From Pseudomonas sp. DTU_2021_1001937_2_SI_NGA_ILE_001 (GTDB lineage: Bacteria; Pseudomonadota; Gammaproteobacteria; Pseudomonadales; Pseudomonadaceae), in assembly GCF_032463525.1 (NCBI RefSeq), contig NZ_CP135971.1, positions 744,001 through 808,000 of the forward strand: a DNA stretch of 64,000 bases, written 5' to 3'. The notes beneath the pieces are model-generated. The model had not been told where the DNA came from and ran no database searches. It was given only the letters and a program-made list of their open reading frames with translations. This document shows positions 33,301 through 42,403 of the stretch, piece by piece. Within the stretch, counting starts at the first letter, position 1. Every line of letters begins with the position of its first letter. The position numbers were made by a program, and so were the translations under genes.

Positions 33301-34410
33301 TCACGCCCCGGTCTTGGGCATGAGCGGGGGAGGTGGGGTCTTGGCCGGCGCTGTGTGGCCCTCGATGATCGCCTCGATGTCCTCGATCAGACCATCGAAG
33401 ACCGCAACCACGGCCGGGTCGAAGTGCCGGCCCGTCTGTTCGCGGATCAGTTCCAGTGCGCGTTCGCGAGTCCAGGCGGTCTTGTACGGACGCGGCTGGC
33501 GTAGCGCGTCGTAGACATCGCACAGGGCCACGATGCGGGCCTCCAGTGGAATCTGTTCGCCTGCCAGCCCTTGAGGGTAGCCGCTGCCATCCCATTTCTC
33601 ATGGTGGGTGAGGGCAATCTGGGCGGCCATGGCAGTCAGTTCGCTGTTGCTGTCATCGTGCAGGATGTCGTAGCCGATCCACGCATGCGCCTTCATCCGT
33701 TCCCGTTCCTCGGGCGTGAGGACACCGGGCTTGAGCAGGATCTCGTCGGGGATGCCGATCTTGCCCACGTCGTGCATCGGCGCGGCCTGGCGGATCAGCG
33801 TGCACCAGTGCGCCGGCAGGCCCATGCCTTCGGCGAGCATGCAGGCGAAGGTGCCGATGCGATGGATATGCTCCCCGGTGTCGTCATCGCGGTAAGAGGC
33901 GGCCCGGCTCAGCGCGCCGATGACGGCCCGGTAGCTGTCCTGCAGTTCGGCGGTGCGCTGGCGAACCCGTTCTTCAAGATCGGCATTGGCGCGCTTGAGG
34001 TCATCGGTGGTGGTCTTCAGCAGCAGGCTGTTGTGGATCCGCAAGATCACCTCGGGAAGGTCCAGAGGCTTGCAGATGTAATCGTTGGCGCCCAGTTCCA
34101 GACCCTGGCGACGGCTCTGCGGGTCGTTGAGGGCGGTGACCAGGATCACCGGGCGCTCGATACGGTTGCGCGGTTCCAGCGCCTTGAGAATGTCGAAGCC
34201 GTTGGGCGCCGGCATGTCCAGGTCGAGCAACAGCAGATCCCAGTCATGCGTGCGCAGCCAGTCCAGGCCGGCAGCCGGGTCGGTGAAGCTCACCTGATCA
34301 TCGAGGCCGAAGGCCTTCAGGCTGGAACTGAGCAGGCGAACGTTGGCGGCCACGTCGTCGATGATGACGATCGGCGCCTTGAGTCGAATATTACGAAACA
34401 CGTCAGGCAT
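33301..34410 (-). CDS. Response regulator with HD-GYP c-di-GMP phosphodiesterase domain
   Basis: A 369-residue two-domain protein. The receiver (about 12-130) has phosphoacceptor D63 in LLLLDLDMPAPNG and an acidic pocket in IVIIDDV. An HD-GYP phosphodiesterase follows (about 165-345) with GEHIHRIG, HDVGKIGIPDE, HAWIGYDIL, HHEKWDGSGYPQGL and CDVYDALRQPRPYK. HD-GYP enzymes hydrolyse cyclic di-GMP and so favour motility over biofilm. It overlaps the end of the Cache hybrid kinase gene by 8 bp, so that kinase is its probable phosphodonor. Confidence 0.93.
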   Translation of the reverse strand: MPDVFRNIRLKAPIVIIDDVAANVRLLSSSLKAFGLDDQVSFTDPAAGLDWLRTHDWDLLLLDLDMPAPNGFDILKALEPRNRIERPVILVTALNDPQSRRQGLELGANDYICKPLDLPEVILRIHNSLLLKTTTDDLKRANADLEERVRQRTAELQDSYRAVIGALSRAASYRDDDTGEHIHRIGTFACMLAEGMGLPAHWCTLIRQAAPMHDVGKIGIPDEILLKPGVLTPEERERMKAHAWIGYDILHDDSNSELTAMAAQIALTHHEKWDGSGYPQGLAGEQIPLEARIVALCDVYDALRQPRPYKTAWTRERALELIREQTGRHFDPAVVAVFDGLIEDIEAIIEGHTAPAKTPPPPLMPKTGA

Positions 34411-37255
34411 CCTCGCTCAGGAACACGGCCGCCAGCTCGCGCAGCTCGGTCGCATCGATGGGTTTACGCAGCAGGCCCTGGCAATCGAGGCTCAGCAGCC
34501 AGGCCGGCATGGTCTGCGCACTCATGACGATCAGCGGCGGGCGCGGACCCTGATGCAGTTCATGGAGGGTGGCGAGCAGGGGTTGCAGCGCCTCGCCGAG
34601 GCTGTCCAGGTCGATGATCAGCAGTTTCGGCCTCTGCCGGGCCATTTCGTCGAGCAGCTCGCGTTCTTCCTCGACCAGCCGCACGCGGGCCAGGGGGGCC
34701 AGCGTTTCCCGGATCAACTTCTTTTCGCTGTCGCCGCGTTGCAGGCACAGCACGCTGGCGTGGCCGGCGACCTTGGCCGGCGGCTTGTCGGGTGTAGCGC
34801 TGCAGGGCAGTTCGATCCAGAACAGGCTGCCACTGCCAGGCGTGCTGACCAGCCCAATGCTGCCATTCATGGCCTGCGCCAGCTCCTTGCACAGCGCCAG
34901 GCCGATGCCGGTGCCAGGGATCGCGGTCTTTTCCTGGCCCAGGCGCTGGAAGGGTTCGAACAGCCGGGCGCGGGCCTGGCTGTCGATGCCCATGCCGGTG
35001 TCTTCGACGTAGATTCGTACGCGGCCCTGCTCATGACGGCAGCCCAGGGTCACCGAGCCGCCCGGGCGGTTGTATTTGATGGCGTTGGACAGCAGGTTGA
35101 GCAGCACCTGGCGCAGTCGTCGGCTGTCGGCAACCACGCCAGGGCCAGGGCGGATTTCCGCGACATTGAGGGTCAGCCCTGCGTCCTTGGCCTCCTGGCG
35201 CACCATCTCTACGCACTCGCCGATCAGCTCGGTCATGTCGATACGGCTTACGTTCAGAACCGGCTTCTCGGCCTGCAGGCTCGACCAGCTCAGCAGGTCG
35301 TTGACCAGTTGGCAGAGATGATGGCTGGCCTTGAGGATCTCTTCGACAGGTCCGGCGCCACTGCGGCTGGTGTCGCTGTATTTGAGCAGCTGGGCAAAGC
35401 CGTGGATGGCGTTGAGCGGCGTCTTGAGTTCGTGGGTCATGCTGGAGATGAAGCGCGATTTGGCCTGGCTGGCGGCCTCGGCTTCCAGGGTCTTGTGCCG
35501 CAGGTCGGTCTCGACGTGCTTGAGTGCGGTAATGTCCATGCAAGTGCCGGCCAGCAGGCGTGGTTCGCCGGTCACCTCGTCACGCTCCAGTACGCGGCCC
35601 CGGCATTGCAACCAGACGTTCTTGCCGCGATTGTCGATCAGGCGCAGCTCGCAGCCTTCCGCGCCCCGACCCTGTTCCAGCTCTTTGATGAAGCGCGTCA
35701 CGGCCTCGCCGTCGGCGCGGTCCAGGCGCTCCTTGAACAGCTGGTGGTCGGGCAGGGTCTCCGGCAGGTCGAAGCGGTGGCACAGGCTGCCACGCAGGCG
35801 CAGTTCGCGCTTTTGCACATGAAACTCCCAGAGCCCCTCCGTGGAGCTTTCCATCACCACTTCCAGCCGCTGCTGAGCACCGCTACGCGACTGCTCGGCC
35901 TGGCACAGCCGCTCGCCCATGGTCCGCGCCTGTTCAGCCATGCCTGCCAGCTCCCTGATGGAGGTGTCGGGTTTTTCCGGGCGCCATTGGCCGTCGCTGA
36001 TCTGTTTCATCATGTGGGCCACACCGGCCAGGGGCTTGGACAGGGCCTGACTGAGCCGGGTGACACGCGCCCAGGTGAACAGGAAGAAGCCCGCATAGAA
36101 GACGGCCAATCCACCGATCAGCAGGTAGCCGACCCTCCGGTAATGGCTGGCCAGGCTATTGGTGGTGGCAGTGATCTGCGCCTCTTCGACCACTGCCAGG
36201 AGATGCCACCCGGTGTCGGCCACGGTGTCCCAGGCCACCAGGTGCGGGCGCCCGGCAAATTGGGTGGCCAACAGCCCACGTGGCTCGGTTTCCACGGCAT
36301 TGGCCAGGTCATCGTGGGCGCCGTTGAAGCGCAGGTTGAACATGGCGGGTTTCAACGTTTCGCTGGTCACCATCTGCTGGTAAAGGTGTTCGGTCAACTC
36401 GGTCACGTGGAAGTCATGTTCGCCGGCCTGCGGCAGGGCCATGATGGTCAGGTCGGGGGCCACCAGCATCAGATAACCGTTCCACGGCACTTTCAGCTCG
36501 TTGATCTGTTTGAGAATGCCACCGACGGTAACGTCGATACCGACTACCCCTTCGAGGAAGTCGCCACGGTAAACCGGGGCAATGGCTGACATCATCCAGC
36601 CGTTGCCGGCCGGGTCCAGGTAAACGTCTGTCCAGCGATTGCGACGTTCTGGGTTATGCACCGCATCGGCCAGATAATAGAAGTTGAACTCGGGAATATT
36701 CAGGTCATGGGGGTACTGCTGCAGCACGTCGAACCCTGGGTAGATCCGGTTGTAGCTGTCCCAGCTGTTGAAGTAGATGCTGGCGACCAGTGGATTGTCG
36801 TTCTTGAGCTGCTTGAGCAAGGGGTCGAGGGTCTTCAGTTTGCCAATCTTGGCCAGGTTCTGACGCTCCAGCGGGGTGACGCTGGAATAGAAGGACGCGG
36901 CTCGGTCCGGACCGCCATTGTCATAACGCACGCCGTCTTCGGAGAGGTTCAGGTCTTCCGTTTCACTGTGGTCATGTTGCAGCACGTGCTCGGTCAACTT
37001 CGCGAGCAGCCGTGCCTCGCTGGCCAGGCGTACCAGCTCTCCGTTGACGACCTGGGTGTTCTGTCCAACGGAATCGACCAGGTCGGAGACGGCAGTGTCG
37101 TGCAAGTAGTCGATCTGCGCCGTGCGTATCGACTGGTTGGTGAAGAGATAAACACCGATCAGCACCAGTTCAACGGCAATCAATGGAATCAGCGCGCTGC
37201 TGGCTAGCGCCTTCCACATCCAGTGTCTCAGACTGAGCTGTTTCGGGGTTTGCAT
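34403..37255 (-). CDS. Cache-domain hybrid sensor histidine kinase
   Basis: A 950-residue membrane kinase. The first transmembrane helix (about 20-40, SSALIPLIAVELVLIGVYLF) precedes a long periplasmic double-Cache sensor. The second helix lies near 370-395 (LLIGGLAVFYAGFFLFTW), followed by a HAMP-like linker and a PAS/PAC domain. The HisKA box is SSMTHELKTPLNAIHGF (His near 605) and the ATPase has NLLSNAIKYN, DTGMGID and GTGIGLALCKEL. A C-terminal receiver-like domain keeps an acceptor candidate (LLIIDLDSLG) and Lys in LLRKPID. The start at MQTPKQLS puts the first helix at the usual place. It is coupled to the HD-GYP regulator gene; small-molecule sensing in the periplasm would feed c-di-GMP turnover. 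Confidence 0.92.
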   Translation of the reverse strand: MQTPKQLSLRHWMWKALASSALIPLIAVELVLIGVYLFTNQSIRTAQIDYLHDTAVSDLVDSVGQNTQVVNGELVRLASEARLLAKLTEHVLQHDHSETEDLNLSEDGVRYDNGGPDRAASFYSSVTPLERQNLAKIGKLKTLDPLLKQLKNDNPLVASIYFNSWDSYNRIYPGFDVLQQYPHDLNIPEFNFYYLADAVHNPERRNRWTDVYLDPAGNGWMMSAIAPVYRGDFLEGVVGIDVTVGGILKQINELKVPWNGYLMLVAPDLTIMALPQAGEHDFHVTELTEHLYQQMVTSETLKPAMFNLRFNGAHDDLANAVETEPRGLLATQFAGRPHLVAWDTVADTGWHLLAVVEEAQITATTNSLASHYRRVGYLLIGGLAVFYAGFFLFTWARVTRLSQALSKPLAGVAHMMKQISDGQWRPEKPDTSIRELAGMAEQARTMGERLCQAEQSRSGAQQRLEVVMESSTEGLWEFHVQKRELRLRGSLCHRFDLPETLPDHQLFKERLDRADGEAVTRFIKELEQGRGAEGCELRLIDNRGKNVWLQCRGRVLERDEVTGEPRLLAGTCMDITALKHVETDLRHKTLEAEAASQAKSRFISSMTHELKTPLNAIHGFAQLLKYSDTSRSGAGPVEEILKASHHLCQLVNDLLSWSSLQAEKPVLNVSRIDMTELIGECVEMVRQEAKDAGLTLNVAEIRPGPGVVADSRRLRQVLLNLLSNAIKYNRPGGSVTLGCRHEQGRVRIYVEDTGMGIDSQARARLFEPFQRLGQEKTAIPGTGIGLALCKELAQAMNGSIGLVSTPGSGSLFWIELPCSATPDKPPAKVAGHASVLCLQRGDSEKKLIRETLAPLARVRLVEEERELLDEMARQRPKLLIIDLDSLGEALQPLLATLHELHQGPRPPLIVMSAQTMPAWLLSLDCQGLLRKPIDATELRELAAVFLSEDA

Positions 37256-37348
37256 GCTCGGCCTCGTTCGGGTCCGGACGGCTTTAGAGTCGACGCACTT
37301 CGAGAGTCCCGCTGGCGTGCGCGGCGAAGGCTTAGCGCAGGTCAAGCG

Positions 37349-37369
37349 ATGATGTCATATAGACATCAT
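37349..37369. promoter_or_regulatory. Perfect inverted repeat upstream of the Cache kinase gene
   Basis: ATGATGTC and GACATCAT form a perfect 8-bp inverted repeat around ATATA. It lies about 95 bp before the kinase start in an A+T-rich patch within a 190-bp intergenic gap. It looks like a dimeric regulator site; the regulator is unknown. Confidence 0.5.
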
Positions 37370-37445
37370 TATAGGGCGGCGTGGTGATTCCCGATACGGT
37401 CAGGGGCTCATACTTTGGCGTAAGGCTGCGCCGCCAGAGTCGGCT

Positions 37446-38141
37446 TCAGGCGGGGTGAACCGTCGCTCCCTCGACATAGATACTGTCATCCTGAACGCAA
37501 TATAGACCCAATGGGCCAGCTCCGCCGCCCGTGCAGTCCAGCGCCAATACGTTGCCCAGGCGCTGCGGGCGTGCCACCCGGGTGTGGCCGACGCAGACCC
37601 GCCAGATACCCTCGACCCCGTGGTGGTTCTGGCGGCGGATACGCTCACGGCCCCACAGCGCCGTCTCGCTGATGCGGGGTGTATCGAGCTGGCTGATGAA
37701 ACCCGGCCAGTCGAGATGAGCGGGCAGGTCGGCATGCAGCACACCCACGGTGCCCTGTACCGACTCGATTTCGATCACCAGCGGCAGGCTTTGCAGCCTG
37801 GCGATGATCATGGCCTTGGATTCGTCGGCGATGTGCAGCCACCAGCCGGCGCCATGGGCCGAGTAGGGCACCTGTGGATCGGTGTTCCAGGCGTGGATCA
37901 GCATCGCCTCATGGTTGCCTTGCACGGCGTAGAACCATGGCTGGCCGAGCAGTTCCAGCCCTTCGAGCACGCCCGGCCCGCGGTCGATCAGGTCGCCGAC
38001 GCCGATCAGCCGGTCTACCTTGGGGTCGAATGCCAGCAGCGCCAGTGCTTGGCGCAGTTCTGCCAGCTTGAAGTGGATATCGCCGACAACGAAATCCCGG
38101 CCAAGGCCGTTGGCCGGGAGTCTGAGCAGCTTGGCGGGCAT
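37446..38141 (-). CDS. PPP-type metallophosphatase (PrpA/ApaH-like)
   Basis: A 231-residue phosphoprotein-phosphatase-family enzyme with the two-metal site motifs in order: FVVGDIHFKLAE (GDxH), GVGDLIDRGPGVLEGL (GDxxDRG), YAVQGNHEAML (GNHE) and VCVGHTRV. Length fits the small PrpA/PrpB Ser/Thr phosphatases better than the longer ApaH diadenosine tetraphosphatase. The start at MPAKLLRLP is preferred (GGAG twelve bases upstream); a frame extending 21 codons further is possible. It follows the DeoR gene by 73 bp on the same strand, but a link to that operon is not evident. Confidence 0.84.
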   Translation of the reverse strand: MPAKLLRLPANGLGRDFVVGDIHFKLAELRQALALLAFDPKVDRLIGVGDLIDRGPGVLEGLELLGQPWFYAVQGNHEAMLIHAWNTDPQVPYSAHGAGWWLHIADESKAMIIARLQSLPLVIEIESVQGTVGVLHADLPAHLDWPGFISQLDTPRISETALWGRERIRRQNHHGVEGIWRVCVGHTRVARPQRLGNVLALDCTGGGAGPLGLYCVQDDSIYVEGATVHPA

Positions 38142-38214
38142 GAACGGGGCGCTCCGTGCGGGTGATGGCACCCGGATGACGGAGGTGCCTGGGGACGACA
38201 TCAAACCGACCCTG

Positions 38215-38982
38215 TCAGGGGGCGGCCAGTTCCACCGTCACGCGTGGGTCGGCCTCGAACAGCCGCAACGCTTCGCGGCTGGCGGTGGTCACCAGGGTCC
38301 ACTCGCTGCCCAGCGGTGTCCAGTACTGCTGCTGGTCGCGACCGATCTTGCTGGCGTCGGCCAGCACGAACACTTCCGATGCCTGCTGGATGATGCGCTC
38401 CTTGAGGTAGGCCTGTTCGGCACTGGCCTCGCACAGCCCGCGCCCGGCCACCACGCCGTCGGCGCTGACGAACGCCTTGTTGGCCGTCAGCCGTTCCAGC
38501 GTGGCCAGCGCGGCGGCACCGAAGGTGGCCATGCTGCCGGGACGCAGGTCGCCGCCCAGCAAGGTGACCCGCCCGCCGGGCAGGTCACGCAGGGCCGGCA
38601 GGGCGAGGATGTTGTTGGTAATCACGTGCAGACCGCTGCGCTCCTTGAGCAGCTGCGCCAGGCTGGCGGTGCTGGTGCCGCTGTCGAGCAGGATGGTGTC
38701 GTTGTCCTGGATGTGCGCCAGGGCGGCTCGGGCGATGCGGGTCTTTTCCGGGCCGGACTGAATGCTGCGCTCTTCCAGTGAAGGCTCGGGGGCGCGCTTG
38801 CCGACGTGGGTGGCGCCTCCGTAGGTGCGCGTGATCATGCCCTGTTCGGCGAGGGCGGTCAGGTCGCGGCGTACCGTGGCCTCGGAGACCTGCAGGATGG
38901 AGCAGAGGGTTTCGACGTTGACGTTGCCGTGGTTGGCAAGCACCAGTTCAAGAATGGCCTGACGGCGTTTGGCGACTTTCAT
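38215..38982 (-). CDS. DeoR-family transcriptional regulator of the adjacent catabolic operon
   Basis: A 255-residue regulator. The N-terminal winged HTH (NVNVETLCSILQVSEATVRR, then GMITRTYGGA) and the DeoR sensor domain (DTILLDSGTSTASLAQLL; NILALPALRDLPGG) are characteristic; such sensors bind phosphorylated sugar intermediates. It is the last gene of the aldolase-kinase-PdxA2-symporter-BNR operon on the same strand. Repeated ATTCGATCAT-like sites in front of that operon, and a related site before this gene, are its likely operators. The effector may be a phosphorylated four-carbon acid. Confidence 0.9.
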   Translation of the reverse strand: MKVAKRRQAILELVLANHGNVNVETLCSILQVSEATVRRDLTALAEQGMITRTYGGATHVGKRAPEPSLEERSIQSGPEKTRIARAALAHIQDNDTILLDSGTSTASLAQLLKERSGLHVITNNILALPALRDLPGGRVTLLGGDLRPGSMATFGAAALATLERLTANKAFVSADGVVAGRGLCEASAEQAYLKERIIQQASEVFVLADASKIGRDQQQYWTPLGSEWTLVTTASREALRLFEADPRVTVELAAP

Positions 38983-39021
38983 GACGATCCTTCAGTGACG
39001 CGACATGGCACTTTAGCACTT

Positions 39022-39060
39022 GTGGCGGTGTTACCCGCCACGTCTGCGTGATTCGATTAT
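39022..39060. promoter_or_regulatory. Hairpin and operator-like site between SDR and deoR genes
   Basis: GTGGCGG/CCGCCAC (39022-39028 and 39035-39041) is a perfect 7-bp stem with a 6-nt loop. Beside it ATTCGATTAT (39051-39060) matches 9 of 10 bases of the ATTCGATCAT core repeated at the head of the operon. This suggests a separate, autoregulated promoter for the regulator gene. No T-run makes the hairpin a clear terminator. Confidence 0.5.
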
Positions 39061-39087
39061 CGCCGTCGGTCAGAACCCGTGCATCGC

Positions 39088-39774
39088 TCAGAGCGACGCA
39101 CCGCCGCAGATCACCAGACTCTGCCCGGTGATGGCACCGGCCTGCGGGCCGAGCAAGAAGGCGGTCATGGCGGCCACTTCCTCGCGCTGCACGAAGCGCC
39201 CGATCGGCGGCTTGCGTGGTGGCGTGCCTTCGCGGCCAGGGGCGGTGAGCATCGGCGTCTCGGTGGCGCCGGGGGCGACCAGGTTGACGGTGATGCCCTT
39301 GGGCGCCAGTTCGATGGCCCAGGAACGCGCCAGGCCCACCAGCGCCGCCTTGGTCGCAGCGTACTGGCTGCGCCCGGAGGCACCGTTCATGGTGCGGCTG
39401 CCCAGCAGCACGATGCGCCCCGGCACGCGCAGTCGCCCGATCAGGCTGTCGACCAACTGCGTGGCTGCCGCCACATGCACCTGCCACATGGCCTGGCCGT
39501 CTTCGGCAAGCAGCTCGCCGAGCGGTGCGGTGCGCATGAAGCCGGCCGCGTGGACGATGGCGTCGAGCGCTTGGATGTCTTGCAGCGCCTCGTCGAGGCT
39601 GGCGCTGTCAGCCAGGTCGGCGCTGGTCCAGCGCAGTGCCGGGTGTTGCAGCGCCGGGCGGCTACGGCTCAGGCCGATGACTTGCCAGCCGTCGGCGAGC
39701 AGGCGGCTGGCGATGGCTTCGCCGATGCCGGAACTGACGCCTGTCACCAGGGCTACGGGAGAGGATGAGTTCAT
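39088..39774 (-). CDS. Short-chain dehydrogenase/reductase
   Basis: A 228-residue Rossmann-fold SDR with cofactor motif ALVTGVSSGIGEAIA and catalytic Ser-Tyr-Lys in VLLGSRTMNGASGRSQYAATK. The Arg/Ser residues after the second strand (GLSRSR) favour NADP(H). It lies between the BNR-protein gene and the deoR gene and should belong to the same operon. Its job may be oxidation or reduction of a sugar-acid hydroxyl or keto group in that pathway. The substrate is unknown. Confidence 0.87.
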   Translation of the reverse strand: MNSSSPVALVTGVSSGIGEAIASRLLADGWQVIGLSRSRPALQHPALRWTSADLADSASLDEALQDIQALDAIVHAAGFMRTAPLGELLAEDGQAMWQVHVAAATQLVDSLIGRLRVPGRIVLLGSRTMNGASGRSQYAATKAALVGLARSWAIELAPKGITVNLVAPGATETPMLTAPGREGTPPRKPPIGRFVQREEVAAMTAFLLGPQAGAITGQSLVICGGASL

Positions 39775-39826
39775 GAACAGGTCTCCGATAAGAGGGGCGC
39801 CGTGGCGGGCGCCCTTCCTGGGTTCA

Positions 39827-40951
39827 TCAGCGAATGGCAGCCAGCGGAATGTGCACGTGCTTGATCTTCTGCCTGAAGTAGGTGAAGGCCACGTGCAGGC
39901 TGCCGTCGCGGGCCTGGATGATGGTCGGGTAGGAGTACTCGCGGTTGAGCTTTTCCGTGGAATTGTTGGTCATGCAGAAGCCATCGCCCAGTTCGATATC
40001 CAGACGCAGCGGCCAACTGCGACCTTCGTCGCGGGAGACTGCCAGGCTCATGGGCGCCCGCGGAATGCCCCACACCGCTGCGCGGCCATCGGCGTTGGCG
40101 CCCGGCGTGACGCGGTCGTCGCCTTCGTCTTCGATCTCGTCGTACAGCGAGGCCCGGCGTTGCTCGATGCCTTCGGCATTGATGGGGTTGTAGACCAGCG
40201 CCAGTTCGCCGCTGGCCAGGCGGATGTACTGGATCGACGAGTTGTTGTTGGGCAATTCGGTAGGGCTCGGCGCGCTCCAGGTACGGCCGGCGTCGCTGGA
40301 ACGGCTGCTGTAGACGTGGTCCGCCCAGCGGCTGCGGAACAGCGCCAGCAGGCTGCCGTCGGCCAGTTCATGAACGTTCATGTGCACGCAGCCGGTGCTG
40401 TGCGGTACGTCGTGGCGTGACCAGCTGCGGCCTTGGTCGCCGCTGATCATCACCGCACTGACGTCGTGGTTGCCGATCCATTTCTCGCCCGGCCGGGTGA
40501 TGCAGTACCACACCGGGAACACCCAGTCGCCGTTGCTCAGTACTTCCGGTGCATGGCGCACGAAGATGCCGGGTTCATCGAACAGTGTTTCGATGGCGCC
40601 CCAGGTGCGGCCACCGTCTTCGGACAGGCGACGTCGCACGATGGCGGTTTCCTGATTGCCCGAGACCTGGGCGGTCCAGATCAGCCACAGCGGCCCGTCG
40701 GGCGCCTGGAACAGGATCGGATTCTGCTCCGAACGGCTGGCGTCGTCGGACATTTTCTGCGGTTCGCTCCATACGCCGCTCTGCGGGTCACGGCGCGACA
40801 GCAGCACGAAAATGTCGGCCATGCCTTCCTGGGTGCCGGCGAACCAGGTGCACAGCAGCGTGCCATCGGCCAGTTCATGCAGGTTGGCGGCATGGTTCTG
40901 CGCGTACGGGGTCGGCAGGTAAGCTTCCTGGCGTTGTTCAATTGTTGGCAT
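39827..40951 (-). CDS. BNR-repeat beta-propeller protein (sialidase-fold, cytoplasmic)
   Basis: A 374-residue six- or seven-bladed propeller of the BNR_2/sialidase-like superfamily. Four Asp-box motifs are visible (SEDGGRTW, SGDQGRSW, SSDAGRTW, SRDEGRSW). The RIP motif of true sialidases is absent near the N-terminus, which reads YAQNHAANLHELADGTLL. There is no signal peptide, so it works inside the cell on material brought in by the co-transcribed symporter. Related folds include glycosidases and glycosyl-uronate lyases. Its start overlaps the symporter gene by 14 bp. Sialidase activity should not be assumed. Confidence 0.85.
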   Translation of the reverse strand: MPTIEQRQEAYLPTPYAQNHAANLHELADGTLLCTWFAGTQEGMADIFVLLSRRDPQSGVWSEPQKMSDDASRSEQNPILFQAPDGPLWLIWTAQVSGNQETAIVRRRLSEDGGRTWGAIETLFDEPGIFVRHAPEVLSNGDWVFPVWYCITRPGEKWIGNHDVSAVMISGDQGRSWSRHDVPHSTGCVHMNVHELADGSLLALFRSRWADHVYSSRSSDAGRTWSAPSPTELPNNNSSIQYIRLASGELALVYNPINAEGIEQRRASLYDEIEDEGDDRVTPGANADGRAAVWGIPRAPMSLAVSRDEGRSWPLRLDIELGDGFCMTNNSTEKLNREYSYPTIIQARDGSLHVAFTYFRQKIKHVHIPLAAIR

Positions 40952-42356
40952 TGGATACCTCCGAAGACTGGACTGGGGCCTTTTGGCTGCGCGGCAGCAG
41001 GCGTTCGATGGCGATGACCAGGGCAGGGGTCACCAGGGCGACGTACATGTTGTCGATGCCGTACGGGTTGCCCAGGTAGTACCAGGCACTGGTGGTCACG
41101 GTGGCCGCACCCAGGCCCCAGGTGGCGCCGCGAGCTGTGGCGAACAGCGGCAGGTAGATCGCACCGAGGGCGATGATGGTGATCGACAGGCGCAGGGCGC
41201 GGGTGAAGAACGACAGGCTGAGGATTTCCGGTACGGCGAACACGAACACCAGGGGCAGGAAACCGATCACCAGGCTGATCAGCTTGGTCATGCGGAATTC
41301 ACGCTCGGCAGACGGTTTGCACAGCGGCACGTAGAAGTCGCGCACCACCAGCGAAGTGATGGCCAGGGCCACGGCGCTGACACCGACGAACACCGAGGCC
41401 ACCAGCGAGATGGTCACCACGCCGGCCAGCCAGGGGCTCATGGAGTGCAGGAACACCGGCATGGCGTACAGGCTGTTCATGTCGGGGTACAGGTACTTGG
41501 CGACCACGCCGATCAGGCCCAGGGCGATGGAGATCGGCAGGCACAGCAGGCCGGCCCACAGTGCCGAGTTGCGCGCGGCATTGGGGTTCTTGGTGGAGCT
41601 GACCGCCTGCATGATGTACTGGGTGGAGAAGATCGCACCTACGGTCCCGATGATCCAGGCCACCACCTTGGAGCCACCGATGGCGCCGGTCCAGGTGAAG
41701 TAGTGCTCCGGCAGGCCCTGCTGGACCTTGTCGAAACCACCGCTGAGCTTGACCGCCAGCCACAGCACGATCATCACCCCGGCGTACTTGACCACGGTGT
41801 GCAGCACGCTGATGTAGGCCACGCTCTTCAGGCCGCCGAAGGCGTAGTACAGGGTACTGACGATGGCAGTGATGAAGGCGGCGGTGGGTAGGTTGATGTG
41901 CATCACCGTGGAGATCGCCGCCGCACCACTGATGTAGTTACCGACGTTCACCAGCAGCAGGGCGTAGATCATGATCACCGAGACCATCAGCTTGGCCGAA
42001 TGCCCGTACTTGCGCTCGATGAATCCGGAGATGGTGTACTCCCCGGAGCTGTAGAGCTTCTTGGCCATGAGAATGCCGAACAGCGGGAAGCCGATCGCCG
42101 CCGCGACCACCGCCCAGGCGGCTGCCATGCCGCTCTCGAAGGCGGCCTGCGCCGTGCCGATGGTCGACTTGGCACCGATGTATTCGGACATCATCAGCAC
42201 GCCGACGATGAACGCCGGCATGCTGCGTGCCGCCACCATGTATTGTTCGCTGTTCTTGCTGCGCATCAGCAGGGTCAGCAGGGTGGTGAAAAGGATGTAG
42301 ACCACCACCATGCCGATGATGATCAGCGTGGCTTGCGTATCGAAAGTTTCCATCAT
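40938..42356 (-). CDS. Sodium:solute symporter (SSS family)
   Basis: A 472-residue integral membrane protein with about thirteen hydrophobic helices. Na+/solute symporter hallmarks include SEYIGAKSTIGTAQAAFESG in the second and third helices and YYAFGGLKSVAYISVLHTVV. SSS members import sugars, sialic acids, organic acids and amino acids with sodium. Either of two adjacent ATGs may start it. It lies 47 bp after the pdxA2 gene and overlaps the BNR gene, so it is the uptake system of this operon. The substrate would be an acidic sugar derivative judging from its partners. Confidence 0.88.
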   Translation of the reverse strand: MMETFDTQATLIIIGMVVVYILFTTLLTLLMRSKNSEQYMVAARSMPAFIVGVLMMSEYIGAKSTIGTAQAAFESGMAAAWAVVAAAIGFPLFGILMAKKLYSSGEYTISGFIERKYGHSAKLMVSVIMIYALLLVNVGNYISGAAAISTVMHINLPTAAFITAIVSTLYYAFGGLKSVAYISVLHTVVKYAGVMIVLWLAVKLSGGFDKVQQGLPEHYFTWTGAIGGSKVVAWIIGTVGAIFSTQYIMQAVSSTKNPNAARNSALWAGLLCLPISIALGLIGVVAKYLYPDMNSLYAMPVFLHSMSPWLAGVVTISLVASVFVGVSAVALAITSLVVRDFYVPLCKPSAEREFRMTKLISLVIGFLPLVFVFAVPEILSLSFFTRALRLSITIIALGAIYLPLFATARGATWGLGAATVTTSAWYYLGNPYGIDNMYVALVTPALVIAIERLLPRSQKAPVQSSEVSNANN

Positions 42357-42403
42357 TGGCTCCAGTTATTCTTGTTCAGGGCTTGCTTGAGGAAAGGTCG
42401 GGT

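Noticed and set aside
34343..36589. A 748-codon plus-strand open frame opposite the Cache hybrid kinase gene
   Set aside because: It is a shadow produced by GC-rich codon use in the kinase gene; no domain, start signal or plausible composition.
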